Source: Halorubrum rutilum (GTDB lineage: Archaea > Halobacteriota > Halobacteria > Halobacteriales > Haloferacaceae). Taken from it: a stretch of 64,000 nucleotides of DNA. The stretch spans positions 372,001 through 436,000 of the forward strand of contig NZ_JANHDN010000001.1 in NCBI RefSeq assembly GCF_024494565.1, written 5' to 3'. This document shows, piece by piece, positions 54,197 through 61,096 of the stretch (position 1 is its first letter; each line of letters opens with the position of its first letter). A program made the translations under genes and the position numbers. The notes beneath the pieces were generated by a model that ran no database searches, was not told the DNA's origin, and was given only the letters and a program-made list of their open reading frames with translations.

Positions 54197-55167
54197 CAGT
54201 CGTCGGCCTCCGTGTTGGTCGGCGCCGCGGCGTCGCCCGCGTCCGCCCCGCCGGCGTCCGCCGCGTCGCTCGGTCCGTCGCTCGTCGCGTCCGCGCTCCC
54301 GCCGTTCGCGCTCTCACCGTTCGCCCAGTCGCCGTAGAGGTACGAGCGCTCGTAGCCGGCGCCCGTCGCGGCCTCGCCGATGAGGACCATCGCGGACGCG
54401 CGGTACCCCGCCGCCTCCACCTTCCCGCCGATGTCGGCGACCGTCCCGGTGATCACGTCCTCGTCGTCCCACGAGGCGTGGTAGACGACCGCGACCGGCG
54501 TCTCCGGGTCGACGCCCTCGCGGTCGAGCAGGCGGTCCATCGCGTCGCTCACCGCGTGGGTGCCGAGGTAGATGCAGGTCGTCACGTCGCCCATCTCGAC
54601 GAACTCGCCGATGTGGTCGTCCTCGGCGTCGAGCGTCTTCCCCCGGGGGCGGGTGAACGCGACGTGGTTCGCGACGCCGTTCAGCGTGAGCTGGGTGCGC
54701 AGCGTCGCCGCCGCCGCGAACGACGACGTGACGCCGGGGACGACGTAGGCCGGGACGCCCTCGCGTTCGAGCGCGTCGATCTGCTCGAGGGCGGCGCCGT
54801 ACACCGCGGGGTCGCCGCTGTGGAGCCGGACGACGGTGCGCCCCTCCTCGTGGGCGTCCCGCATCAGCGGGACCAGCTCCTCGAGGTCCTTCCCCACCGA
54901 GTTCACCAGCTCCGCGTCCGCGCAGTGCTCTTCGAGGAGCGCGCTGGAGACCAGCGAGCCGGCGTGGACGACGAGGTCGGCCTCGTCGACCAGCTCCTTG
55001 CCGCGCAGGGTGAGGAGCCCGGGATCGCCCGGGCCCGCGCCGATGAACGGGATCCCCTCCTGCTCCTCGCCGGCGGTGTGCTCGCGGACCCGCGGGTCGA
55101 GCCCGCCCTCCGACCGGTCGCCGGCGGCGTCGACCGAGCTCTCCGAGTCGGTCGGTCCGTCAGTCAT
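54196..55167 (-). CDS. cbiF: cobalt-precorrin-4 C11-methyltransferase (CbiF/CobM)
   Basis: 323 aa. IPFIGAGPGDPGLLTLRG, VHAGSLVSSALLEE, VRLHSGDPAVYGAALEQ, VPGVTSSFAAAATLRTQL, TRPRGKTLDAEDD and CIYLGTHAVSDAMDRL are diagnostic for CbiF. About 35 N-terminal and 45 C-terminal residues are acidic low-complexity extensions. It methylates C11. The start overlaps cbiL's stop by 8 nt. Confidence 0.93.
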   Translation of the reverse strand: MTDGPTDSESSVDAAGDRSEGGLDPRVREHTAGEEQEGIPFIGAGPGDPGLLTLRGKELVDEADLVVHAGSLVSSALLEEHCADAELVNSVGKDLEELVPLMRDAHEEGRTVVRLHSGDPAVYGAALEQIDALEREGVPAYVVPGVTSSFAAAATLRTQLTLNGVANHVAFTRPRGKTLDAEDDHIGEFVEMGDVTTCIYLGTHAVSDAMDRLLDREGVDPETPVAVVYHASWDDEDVITGTVADIGGKVEAAGYRASAMVLIGEAATGAGYERSYLYGDWANGESANGGSADATSDGPSDAADAGGADAGDAAAPTNTEADD

Positions 55168-55873
55168 CGGCGACCTCCGCGTCCTGGTCGACAGCGAACT
55201 CGTCCGTCGCGCTCGACGTTTCGAGGCCGCGGCGCTCGGCGTACGCGAGCGTGTAGTAGTCGCGGTCCGCGAGCGCGTCGGCGTCGGCGGTGACGGTCGT
55301 CTCGTCCCCCTCCATGAACAGCCGCCGCCCGAACCGCACGTCGTAGCCCGCGCGGTCGAGCTTCCGGGCCGTCTCGGGGGCGTCGGTCACCTTGAACAGG
55401 ACCATCCTGTCGGGGCCCGTGGGCGCGCTCCCGCCGGCGGCCTCGCGGAGCGCGAGCCCGGCGCCGGCCTCGACCTCGACGTCAAGGGCGGTCGCGAACG
55501 CCGTCATCGCGCTGATCCCGGGGACGATCGCCACGTCCACGTCGGGGTGGAACGCGTCGAGCGTCCGCCTGAGGTGGCCGAACGTGGAGTAGACGTTCGG
55601 ATCGCCGAGGGTGACGAAGGCGACGTCGCCGCCGCGCGCCTCGGGGGCGATCGCGGCCGCGGCCTCTCTCCACGCCTCGCGGAGCCGCTCCTCGTCGCTC
55701 GTCATCGGGAAGTCGAGGTCGCCGATCCGCTCGTCCGGGACGTGTTCGGTCGCGACCCGGCGCGAGAGCCGCCCGGGAGAGTACACCGCGTCGACCGAGT
55801 CGAGGACCTCGCGCCCGCGGACGGAGATCAGGTCGGGGTCGCCCGGCCCGAGTCCGACGCCGTAGAGGGTCAT
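55160..55873 (-). CDS. cbiL: cobalt-precorrin-2 C20-methyltransferase (CbiL/CobI)
   Basis: 237 aa from ATG 55873. LYGVGLGPGDPDLISVRGRE, VYSPGRLSRRVATEHV, DVAFVTLGDPNVYSTFGHLR and AIVPGISAMTAFATAL are CbiL blocks. It methylates C20. The start overlaps cbiT's stop by 4 nt. An in-frame extension upstream is antisense-like and not used. Confidence 0.92.
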   Translation of the reverse strand: MTLYGVGLGPGDPDLISVRGREVLDSVDAVYSPGRLSRRVATEHVPDERIGDLDFPMTSDEERLREAWREAAAAIAPEARGGDVAFVTLGDPNVYSTFGHLRRTLDAFHPDVDVAIVPGISAMTAFATALDVEVEAGAGLALREAAGGSAPTGPDRMVLFKVTDAPETARKLDRAGYDVRFGRRLFMEGDETTVTADADALADRDYYTLAYAERRGLETSSATDEFAVDQDAEVADD

Positions 55874-56475
55874 GCGTCGCCTCCGGAGTTGTCGGCGGCC
55901 GCCGACCCGTCGTCCGGCGCCGACCCGTCGCCGGCCCCGGGCTCGCCGACGAGCATGTACACCGGGTTGTCGGCGTCGAAGCTCGTCGCGCCCGCGAGGT
56001 CGTACCCCGTCGCCATCTGGAGGCACAGGACCTCGTCGAGCACGTCGCGGTCGCGGAAGGTCCGGGCCGCCTCCCCGGCGACCTCCAGGCGCGACACGTT
56101 CATCACGACCCGGTCGTAGCCGGCCGCGAGCGCCTCGTCGAGGACGCGCTCGTAGTTCCGCGAGCCGCCGAGGAAGAGCACGTCGCCGTCGGCCGGGAGC
56201 CGCTCCGGCGCCTCGGCGTTCACGAGGCTGATCTCGGCGTCGTGCTCGTTCGCGTCGAGGTTCGCGCGGGTGGTTTCGAGCCGTTCCGCCTTCCGTTCGA
56301 GCGCCGTCACCCGCCCCGCGCGGCGGGCGGCCTCGATCGTTACCGCCCCGGTACAGGAGCCGACCTCGACGAAGTGATCGTCGGGACCGAGCGCGAGCTT
56401 GCGCGCCAGCACCGCCCGGACCTCGGGCTTGGTCGGGCCGGCCTTCGCGTCGTTCGGGAGTCGTGTCGCCTGCAT
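55870..56475 (-). CDS. cbiT: cobalt-precorrin-6B C15-methyltransferase/decarboxylase (CbiT)
   Basis: 201 aa from ATG 56475 (MQATRLPNDAKAGPTKPEVR). SAM motif I is FVEVGSCTGAVTIEAARR, followed by VTALERKAERLETT and VLFLGGSRNYERVL. It performs decarboxylation and C15 methylation. It is the first gene of the minus-strand cbi operon, divergent from the winged-helix regulator. The C-terminal 25 residues are acidic and low in complexity. Confidence 0.9.
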   Translation of the reverse strand: MQATRLPNDAKAGPTKPEVRAVLARKLALGPDDHFVEVGSCTGAVTIEAARRAGRVTALERKAERLETTRANLDANEHDAEISLVNAEAPERLPADGDVLFLGGSRNYERVLDEALAAGYDRVVMNVSRLEVAGEAARTFRDRDVLDEVLCLQMATGYDLAGATSFDADNPVYMLVGEPGAGDGSAPDDGSAAADNSGGDA

Positions 56476-56546
56476 TCTCGATATACAAGTGCGCCGCACC
56501 ACAAAACAATTTTGGTTGTATTAAGAAAACTCTACTTTATAGCGAG

Positions 56547-56571
56547 CGCGCTGAGAACCCCGTTCAGCGCG
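56547..56571. promoter_or_regulatory. inverted repeat between cbiT and its divergent regulator
   Basis: CGCGCTGA-9 nt-TCAGCGCG, perfect 8-bp arms, about 72 nt from the cbiT start and 56 nt from the regulator start. In the AT-rich divergent spacer this GC palindrome stands out as a candidate operator for both directions. Confidence 0.5.
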
Positions 56572-56598
56572 ACTGCCCCGGAAGATAGACAACAAGAC

Positions 56599-56606
56599 TT
56601 TATTTA
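56599..56606 (+). promoter_or_regulatory. TATA box of the winged-helix regulator
   Basis: TTTATTTA ends 21 nt before ATG 56627, consistent with a leaderless transcript. Confidence 0.55.
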
Positions 56607-56626
56607 CGGCAGCAAAAGGATCCACG

Positions 56627-57430
56627 ATGGCTGACTCAGCGGACGGGGGCTCGCCGGACGTCCTGGAGAACAAGCGGAGCGCGACGCGGTATCAGGTGCT
56701 CGTGGAGATCGCGGCCCGCCAGCCGGCCGTGAGCCAGGGCGAGATCGCGGAGACGATCGGCGTGACCTCGCAGGCGGTCAGCGACTACGTCCGGGACCTC
56801 GTCGAGTCGGGGTACGTGGAGAAGGGCGGCCGCGGCCGGTACGAGGTGACGAAGGAGGGGGTCGACTGGCTCATCTCCCGGACCGACGACTTAGAGACGT
56901 ACCTCGAACGGGTCAACTCCGACGTCCTCGGCAGCGTCGAGGTCGACGCCGCGATCGCGCTCGACGACGTGGCCGAGGGGAGCGAGGTCGGGCTGGTGAT
57001 GCGCGACGGCGTCCTCCACGCCAACCCCGCCGGCGGGACCGCGACCGCGGTCACGGTCACGAGCGCGGAGCGCGGCGCGGCCGTCGGCGTCGCCGACTTC
57101 GAGGGCGTCGTCGACTACGAGACCGGGACCGTCACCGTCCTGCCCGTCCCCACCGTCACCGACGAGGCCCCGCCCGACCCGGCGGTGATCGCGGCGCACG
57201 CCCCCGACGACGGGCTCGTCGCGGTCGCCGGGACGGAGGCGTACGCGCTCGTCTCGCGGAGCGACACCTCCCCCGACATCCGGTTCGGGACCGCCGAGGC
57301 CGTCGCCGAGGCGGGGACGCTCGGCCTCGACGTGCTGTTAGTGGCCGTGACCGACGAGATCCCGCGGCACACCTCGAAGCTCCGCGACGGGAACGTGCCG
57401 CACCAGGTCCTCGACTCGGACGCGTTCTAG
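56627..57430 (+). CDS. winged-helix transcriptional regulator of the cobalamin island
   Basis: 267 aa. N-terminal winged helix (about 18-80: YQVLVEIAARQPAVSQGEIA, SQAVSDYVRDLVESGYVEKG, then WLISRTDDLETYLERVNSDV). The rest is a beta-rich domain with repeated VADFEGVVDYETGTVTVLP and GLVAVAGTEAYALV, likely a ligand-sensing region. It is divergent from cbiT, so control of cbi and cbt genes in response to cobalt or B12 is likely but not proven. Confidence 0.8.
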   Translation: MADSADGGSPDVLENKRSATRYQVLVEIAARQPAVSQGEIAETIGVTSQAVSDYVRDLVESGYVEKGGRGRYEVTKEGVDWLISRTDDLETYLERVNSDVLGSVEVDAAIALDDVAEGSEVGLVMRDGVLHANPAGGTATAVTVTSAERGAAVGVADFEGVVDYETGTVTVLPVPTVTDEAPPDPAVIAAHAPDDGLVAVAGTEAYALVSRSDTSPDIRFGTAEAVAEAGTLGLDVLLVAVTDEIPRHTSKLRDGNVPHQVLDSDAF

Positions 57431-57445
57431 CCGGGAGCAGGCGGC

Positions 57446-57856
57446 TCAGCCGATCGTCGCCGGGTCGGTCGCGTCGGCGGCGTCGTCCGGGACTGTCTCT
57501 TCTGCGGCGGCGTCTTCCGTGTCCTCGTCGTCCGCGTCACCGTCGTCCGCGCCGGACTCGAACAGCTGCGCCATGAGGGCCGGCACGTCGCCCGGCGTCA
57601 CCGCCGCGAACCACTCGTCGCGGGGGTGGACGACGACGGCGGCGCCCGCCTCGCTGCACAGCCCGAGACAGGAGGTCTCCGCGACGGCGACCTCCGACCA
57701 GTAGCGGTCCCGCTCGCGGAGCCAGTCGCGGGCCGCGTCGGCGACGGCGGCGCCGTCGGCGGCGGCGCAGGCGGCGTGCTCCGCGCGCTCGTTCGTACAG
57801 ACCAGCACGGTCGCGGCGAGGCCGCGCTCGCGCATCCGCTCGGTCCGCCGTTCCAT
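57446..57856 (-). CDS. 2Fe-2S thioredoxin-like ferredoxin protein
   Basis: 136 aa from ATG 57856. TVLVCTNERAEHAACAAADG and AETSCLGLCSEAGAAVVVHP give four Cys in the pattern of thioredoxin-like [2Fe-2S] ferredoxins. The C-terminal 35 residues are acidic. Its start overlaps the cbtA stop. It likely belongs to the cobalt-uptake and chelation unit. Confidence 0.8.
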   Translation of the reverse strand: MERRTERMRERGLAATVLVCTNERAEHAACAAADGAAVADAARDWLRERDRYWSEVAVAETSCLGLCSEAGAAVVVHPRDEWFAAVTPGDVPALMAQLFESGADDGDADDEDTEDAAAEETVPDDAADATDPATIG

Positions 57857-58599
57857 CAGTCGGCCCCCGTCGGGGTCGCCGCCGAGGAGTCCGGGACGCG
57901 TCGGCCGGCGCGTCGGTCGAGGCGGCCGAACGCGGCGGCGATCAGCGCCCAGAGCCCGGCCTGTGAGAGCGCCACGAGCCACCGGAAGGCGACCGCGAGC
58001 TCGGCGGGCGCCTCCCCCCCGGTCAGCGTCGGCGGCGCGAGCGCCGCGAGCAGCGCGAGCGCGACCAGGGGGAGGGCCGCGGCGACCGCGCCGACGCGCC
58101 GGCTACGGGCGGCGCTCGCGCGGTCGTACGCGAGCACGCTCGCGGCCGCGACCAGCGCGCCGACCCCGATCAGCCCGAGGTACAGCGGAACGCGGACGCT
58201 CGGGCCGTACAGCTGTTCCATGCCCGGGACGACGGGCGGGAGGACGGTCCACGGCGCGACCGAGACGGCGAGGAAGCCGGCCCCGGCGAGGACGTAGGCC
58301 TTCGCCTCGCCGCCGGGCAGCGCGGGCTCGAACAGGTAGTACGCGGCGCCGAACGCGGCGCCCAGCAGGATCCCCCACAGGACGCCGCCGCCGGCGCTGA
58401 CGAGCGCCGTCGTCGCCTCGCCCAGCGCGCGAGCGGCCTCCTGCGCGTGGCCGTGGCCGCCGTGCCCGTGCCCGCTCCCGTGGGACGCGGCGCGTTCCAG
58501 GTAGCCGACGGCGGGCGAGAGCACCAGCCACGTGAACAGCCCGTACGCCGCTCCGGCGACGCCCCCGGCCGCGACCCCGCGTCGGATGCGGTCGATCAT
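57856..58599 (-). CDS. cbtA: CbtA-type cobalt transporter subunit
   Basis: 247 aa with about six membrane segments. A His-rich loop (SHGSGHGHGGHGHAQ) is near residue 40-54. The name is from COG5446-type cobalt transport genes seen beside CbtB. It is in an operon chlID-cbtB-cbtA. The His-rich loop could collect Co2+. Import is inferred from family and neighbourhood. Confidence 0.85.
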   Translation of the reverse strand: MIDRIRRGVAAGGVAGAAYGLFTWLVLSPAVGYLERAASHGSGHGHGGHGHAQEAARALGEATTALVSAGGGVLWGILLGAAFGAAYYLFEPALPGGEAKAYVLAGAGFLAVSVAPWTVLPPVVPGMEQLYGPSVRVPLYLGLIGVGALVAAASVLAYDRASAARSRRVGAVAAALPLVALALLAALAPPTLTGGEAPAELAVAFRWLVALSQAGLWALIAAAFGRLDRRAGRRVPDSSAATPTGAD

Positions 58600-58787
58600 C
58601 AGTGGCAGGTGATCCCCGCCCCGTGCCGGAAGTCGTGGAGCGCCTCGTGGGCGAGCGGCTCCTGCATGAACAGGAGGGCGAAGCCCAGCGCCGCGACGAG
58701 CGCGGCCGCGGTGAGCGCGGTGAGCGGGTCGAGCTGTGCGCCGGCCGCGGCGAACCGGTCGGCGACGGTGTTGGTGTGCGTCGACAT
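58599..58787 (-). CDS. cbtB: CbtB-type cobalt transporter subunit
   Basis: 62 aa. One membrane segment (about 20-40) and a C-terminal metal-binding end, EPLAHEALHDFRHGAGITCH. The pattern fits CbtB. The stop overlaps the cbtA start by one base. A TTTACC element about 25 nt before the start supports its own promoter. Confidence 0.85.
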   Translation of the reverse strand: MSTHTNTVADRFAAAGAQLDPLTALTAAALVAALGFALLFMQEPLAHEALHDFRHGAGITCH

Positions 58788-58843
58788 AAATCCGAGTTGG
58801 AAAAGGTAAACTCAGATTGTAAAACTTTCGCTCCGCGGAAATC

Positions 58844-61063
58844 TCAGTGGTCTCCGAGCACGGACTCCGGCGAGAGCGCAGCGAGGTCGGTCCGCCGCGC
58901 GCCCGTCGCCTCGCAGACGACGTCGAGGACGCCCGCCCGCGGCTCGCCCGCGTCGACGACGAGGACGGAGGCGTCCGTCGCCGCGAGCCGGTCGGCCGCC
59001 CGCCGGGTCGCCGCCGTCGGGCTGCCGTCCGTGACGTTCGCGCGGCCGTCGGAGACGAGCACGACCGTCGCCGCGGCCGGGTCCTCGCGCTCGACGAGCG
59101 ACGCCGCCGTCCGGAGCGCGTCCGGGAGCGGGGTCCGGTCGGCCGTCGGGAGCTCCTTCAGCTGGCGCGCGGCCAGCGACACGCTCGCCGTCGGCGGGAG
59201 GAGCACCTCGGCCTCGTCGCCGCCGAACGAGACCAGCGCCACCTCGTCCCGCTCGGCGTACGCGTCGCGCAGCAGCTCCAGCGCCACCCCCTTCGCGGCG
59301 CGCATCGCCGGGGCCATCGAGGCGCTGGCGTCCGCGACGAACACCGTGAGCGCGCGGGCGTCGTCCTCCCGGACCGCCCGCCGAAGGTCGGCGTCGGTCG
59401 GGGTCGTCCGGCCGTTCCGCGCCGCCGCCCGGACCGTCGCGGCCGGGTCCGCGGCGTCGCTCCCGTCCGCGCGCTCGGTCCGGACCGCCGGCCCGCGGCC
59501 CCCGGGATCGGGCCCCGCCTCGTGCCTGCCGCCCGCCTCGTCGACCGCGTCCGCCCCGTCGCCGCGGTCGGCGGGCGACGGGACCGCCGGCGCCGTCGCG
59601 TCGCCGACTCCCGCCCGGGCCGCGCCGGGCGCGATCGGCGCGGGCGCCTCCCCGTCCGCGCCGTCGTCGCGGTCCGCGGCCGTCGCGCCGCCCGGCGACC
59701 GGTCGGGATCGTCCGGGTCGCCCGCGTCGCCGTCCCGGGGTCCGGGGTCGCGGGGACCGTCGGCGGGAGCGCGGTCGGCCCCGTCGCGGTCCCGATCCTC
59801 CCCGCCGCCGTCGGCTCCGTCGCGCTCCCCGTCGCCCCCGTCGCGGTCGGCGGGCGCTCCCTCGTCGCCCGCGCCGGGTCCCTCCCCGTCGCCGTCCGCC
59901 TCCCCGTCGGCCCCGGCGTTCCCGTCCCCGTCGCTCTCGTCCGCGTCGGGGGCCTCGGCTTCCCGGCCCTCGCCGTCGGACCCCGGCTCGCCGTCGCCCT
60001 CGGCGGCGTCGTCGAAGTGCTCGTCCACGATCGCCTCGGGGTCGGTCGCCTCGTCGAAGGGGGCCGACCGCAGGCGGTGCGCCAGCGCGTGCTCGGCGGC
60101 GGCCGCCACGTCCGATTCGAGGACTTTCGGGCGCCCGTCGAGGGCGGCGAACGCCCGGGCGGCCCGGGCGACGGCGAAGTCGGCGCGGTGACCGTCGACG
60201 CCCGCGTCGCGGCAGCACTCGGCGATGTCGCGCTTGAACTCCTCGGGGATCGCGGGGCGGCGGTCGCGCGCGTCGCGGACCCGTTCCCGGAGGGCCGCCG
60301 TCTCCGACGCGAACTCCGCACGGAGATCCCGGTCGCCGCCGTCGGCGCCGTCGACGACGCGGTCCAGGATCTCGACGCGCTCGTCGATCTCGTCGCTGCT
60401 CGCGACGTCGACGCAGAGATCGAAGCGGTCGCGCAGCTGTGGTCGGAGCTCGCCCTCCTCGGGGTTCATCGTCCCGACGAGGGTGAAGTCGGCGGGGTGC
60501 GCGACGCTGACGCCGTCGCGCTCGACGCGGTTCGTGCCCGCCGCGGCGGCGTCGAGCAGCACGTCGACGAGGTGGTCCGGGAGCAGGTTGACCTCGTCGA
60601 CGTAGAGGATCCCGCGGTTGGCGCGGGCGAGCAGCCCGGGGTCGAACTCGGCCTCGCCGTCGAGCGCGTCGGCGACGGAGAGCGTCCCGACCACGCGGTC
60701 GCGGGTCGCGCCGAGCGGGAGCGTCACGAGCGGGGCCGGCCTCGTCGCCACCGGGGGGTCCTCGCGGTCGCGGCAGTCGGCGCACCGCTCCGCCGCGGCG
60801 GCCCCTCCCGTCTCCGCCGCCGCCTCGGTCGCGTCCGGCGGCGGACAGCCGTACGGGCAGTCGGCGACGACCGCCTGCTCGGGGAGGAGGTCCGCGAGCG
60901 CCCTGACCGACGTCGACTTGGCGGTCCCCTTCTCGCCCCTGAGCAGGGCGCCGCTCAGGCCCGGTTCGACCGCCAGCGCGAGGAGCACCCGCTTGAGGTC
61001 GGTCTGGCCGACGACCGCCGGCAGGGGGGTGGAAACTTTTTTGTTTGTCCCCAAATCAACCAT
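58844..61063 (-). CDS. chlID: ChlI-ChlD fusion ATPase of the cobalt chelatase
   Basis: 739 aa from ATG 61063 (MVDLGTNKKVSTPLPAVVGQ). N-terminal AAA+ part: LLRGEKGTAKSTSVRALADL (Walker A), a Cys insert (DCPYGCPPP, RCADCRD), ILYVDEVNLLPD (Walker B) and VGTMNPEEGELRPQLRDRFD. A very acidic linker (about 385-540) leads to a C-terminal VWA domain with VFVADASASMAPAMRAAKG (MIDAS), VALVSFGGDEAEV and LVSDGRANVTDG. Drives Co insertion with CobN. Fusion is typical of haloarchaea. Confidence 0.93.
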   Translation of the reverse strand: MVDLGTNKKVSTPLPAVVGQTDLKRVLLALAVEPGLSGALLRGEKGTAKSTSVRALADLLPEQAVVADCPYGCPPPDATEAAAETGGAAAAERCADCRDREDPPVATRPAPLVTLPLGATRDRVVGTLSVADALDGEAEFDPGLLARANRGILYVDEVNLLPDHLVDVLLDAAAAGTNRVERDGVSVAHPADFTLVGTMNPEEGELRPQLRDRFDLCVDVASSDEIDERVEILDRVVDGADGGDRDLRAEFASETAALRERVRDARDRRPAIPEEFKRDIAECCRDAGVDGHRADFAVARAARAFAALDGRPKVLESDVAAAAEHALAHRLRSAPFDEATDPEAIVDEHFDDAAEGDGEPGSDGEGREAEAPDADESDGDGNAGADGEADGDGEGPGAGDEGAPADRDGGDGERDGADGGGEDRDRDGADRAPADGPRDPGPRDGDAGDPDDPDRSPGGATAADRDDGADGEAPAPIAPGAARAGVGDATAPAVPSPADRGDGADAVDEAGGRHEAGPDPGGRGPAVRTERADGSDAADPAATVRAAARNGRTTPTDADLRRAVREDDARALTVFVADASASMAPAMRAAKGVALELLRDAYAERDEVALVSFGGDEAEVLLPPTASVSLAARQLKELPTADRTPLPDALRTAASLVEREDPAAATVVLVSDGRANVTDGSPTAATRRAADRLAATDASVLVVDAGEPRAGVLDVVCEATGARRTDLAALSPESVLGDH

Positions 61064-61079
61064 ACTTGTGTTACTACAG

Positions 61080-61086
61080 AGGAGGT
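61080..61086 (+). promoter_or_regulatory. Shine-Dalgarno of cobN
   Basis: AGGAGGT ends 10 nt before the GTG at 61097. This perfect SD supports the GTG as the real start and shows that cobN has a leader, unlike most genes here. Confidence 0.6.
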
Positions 61087-61096
61087 TTAATAACTT

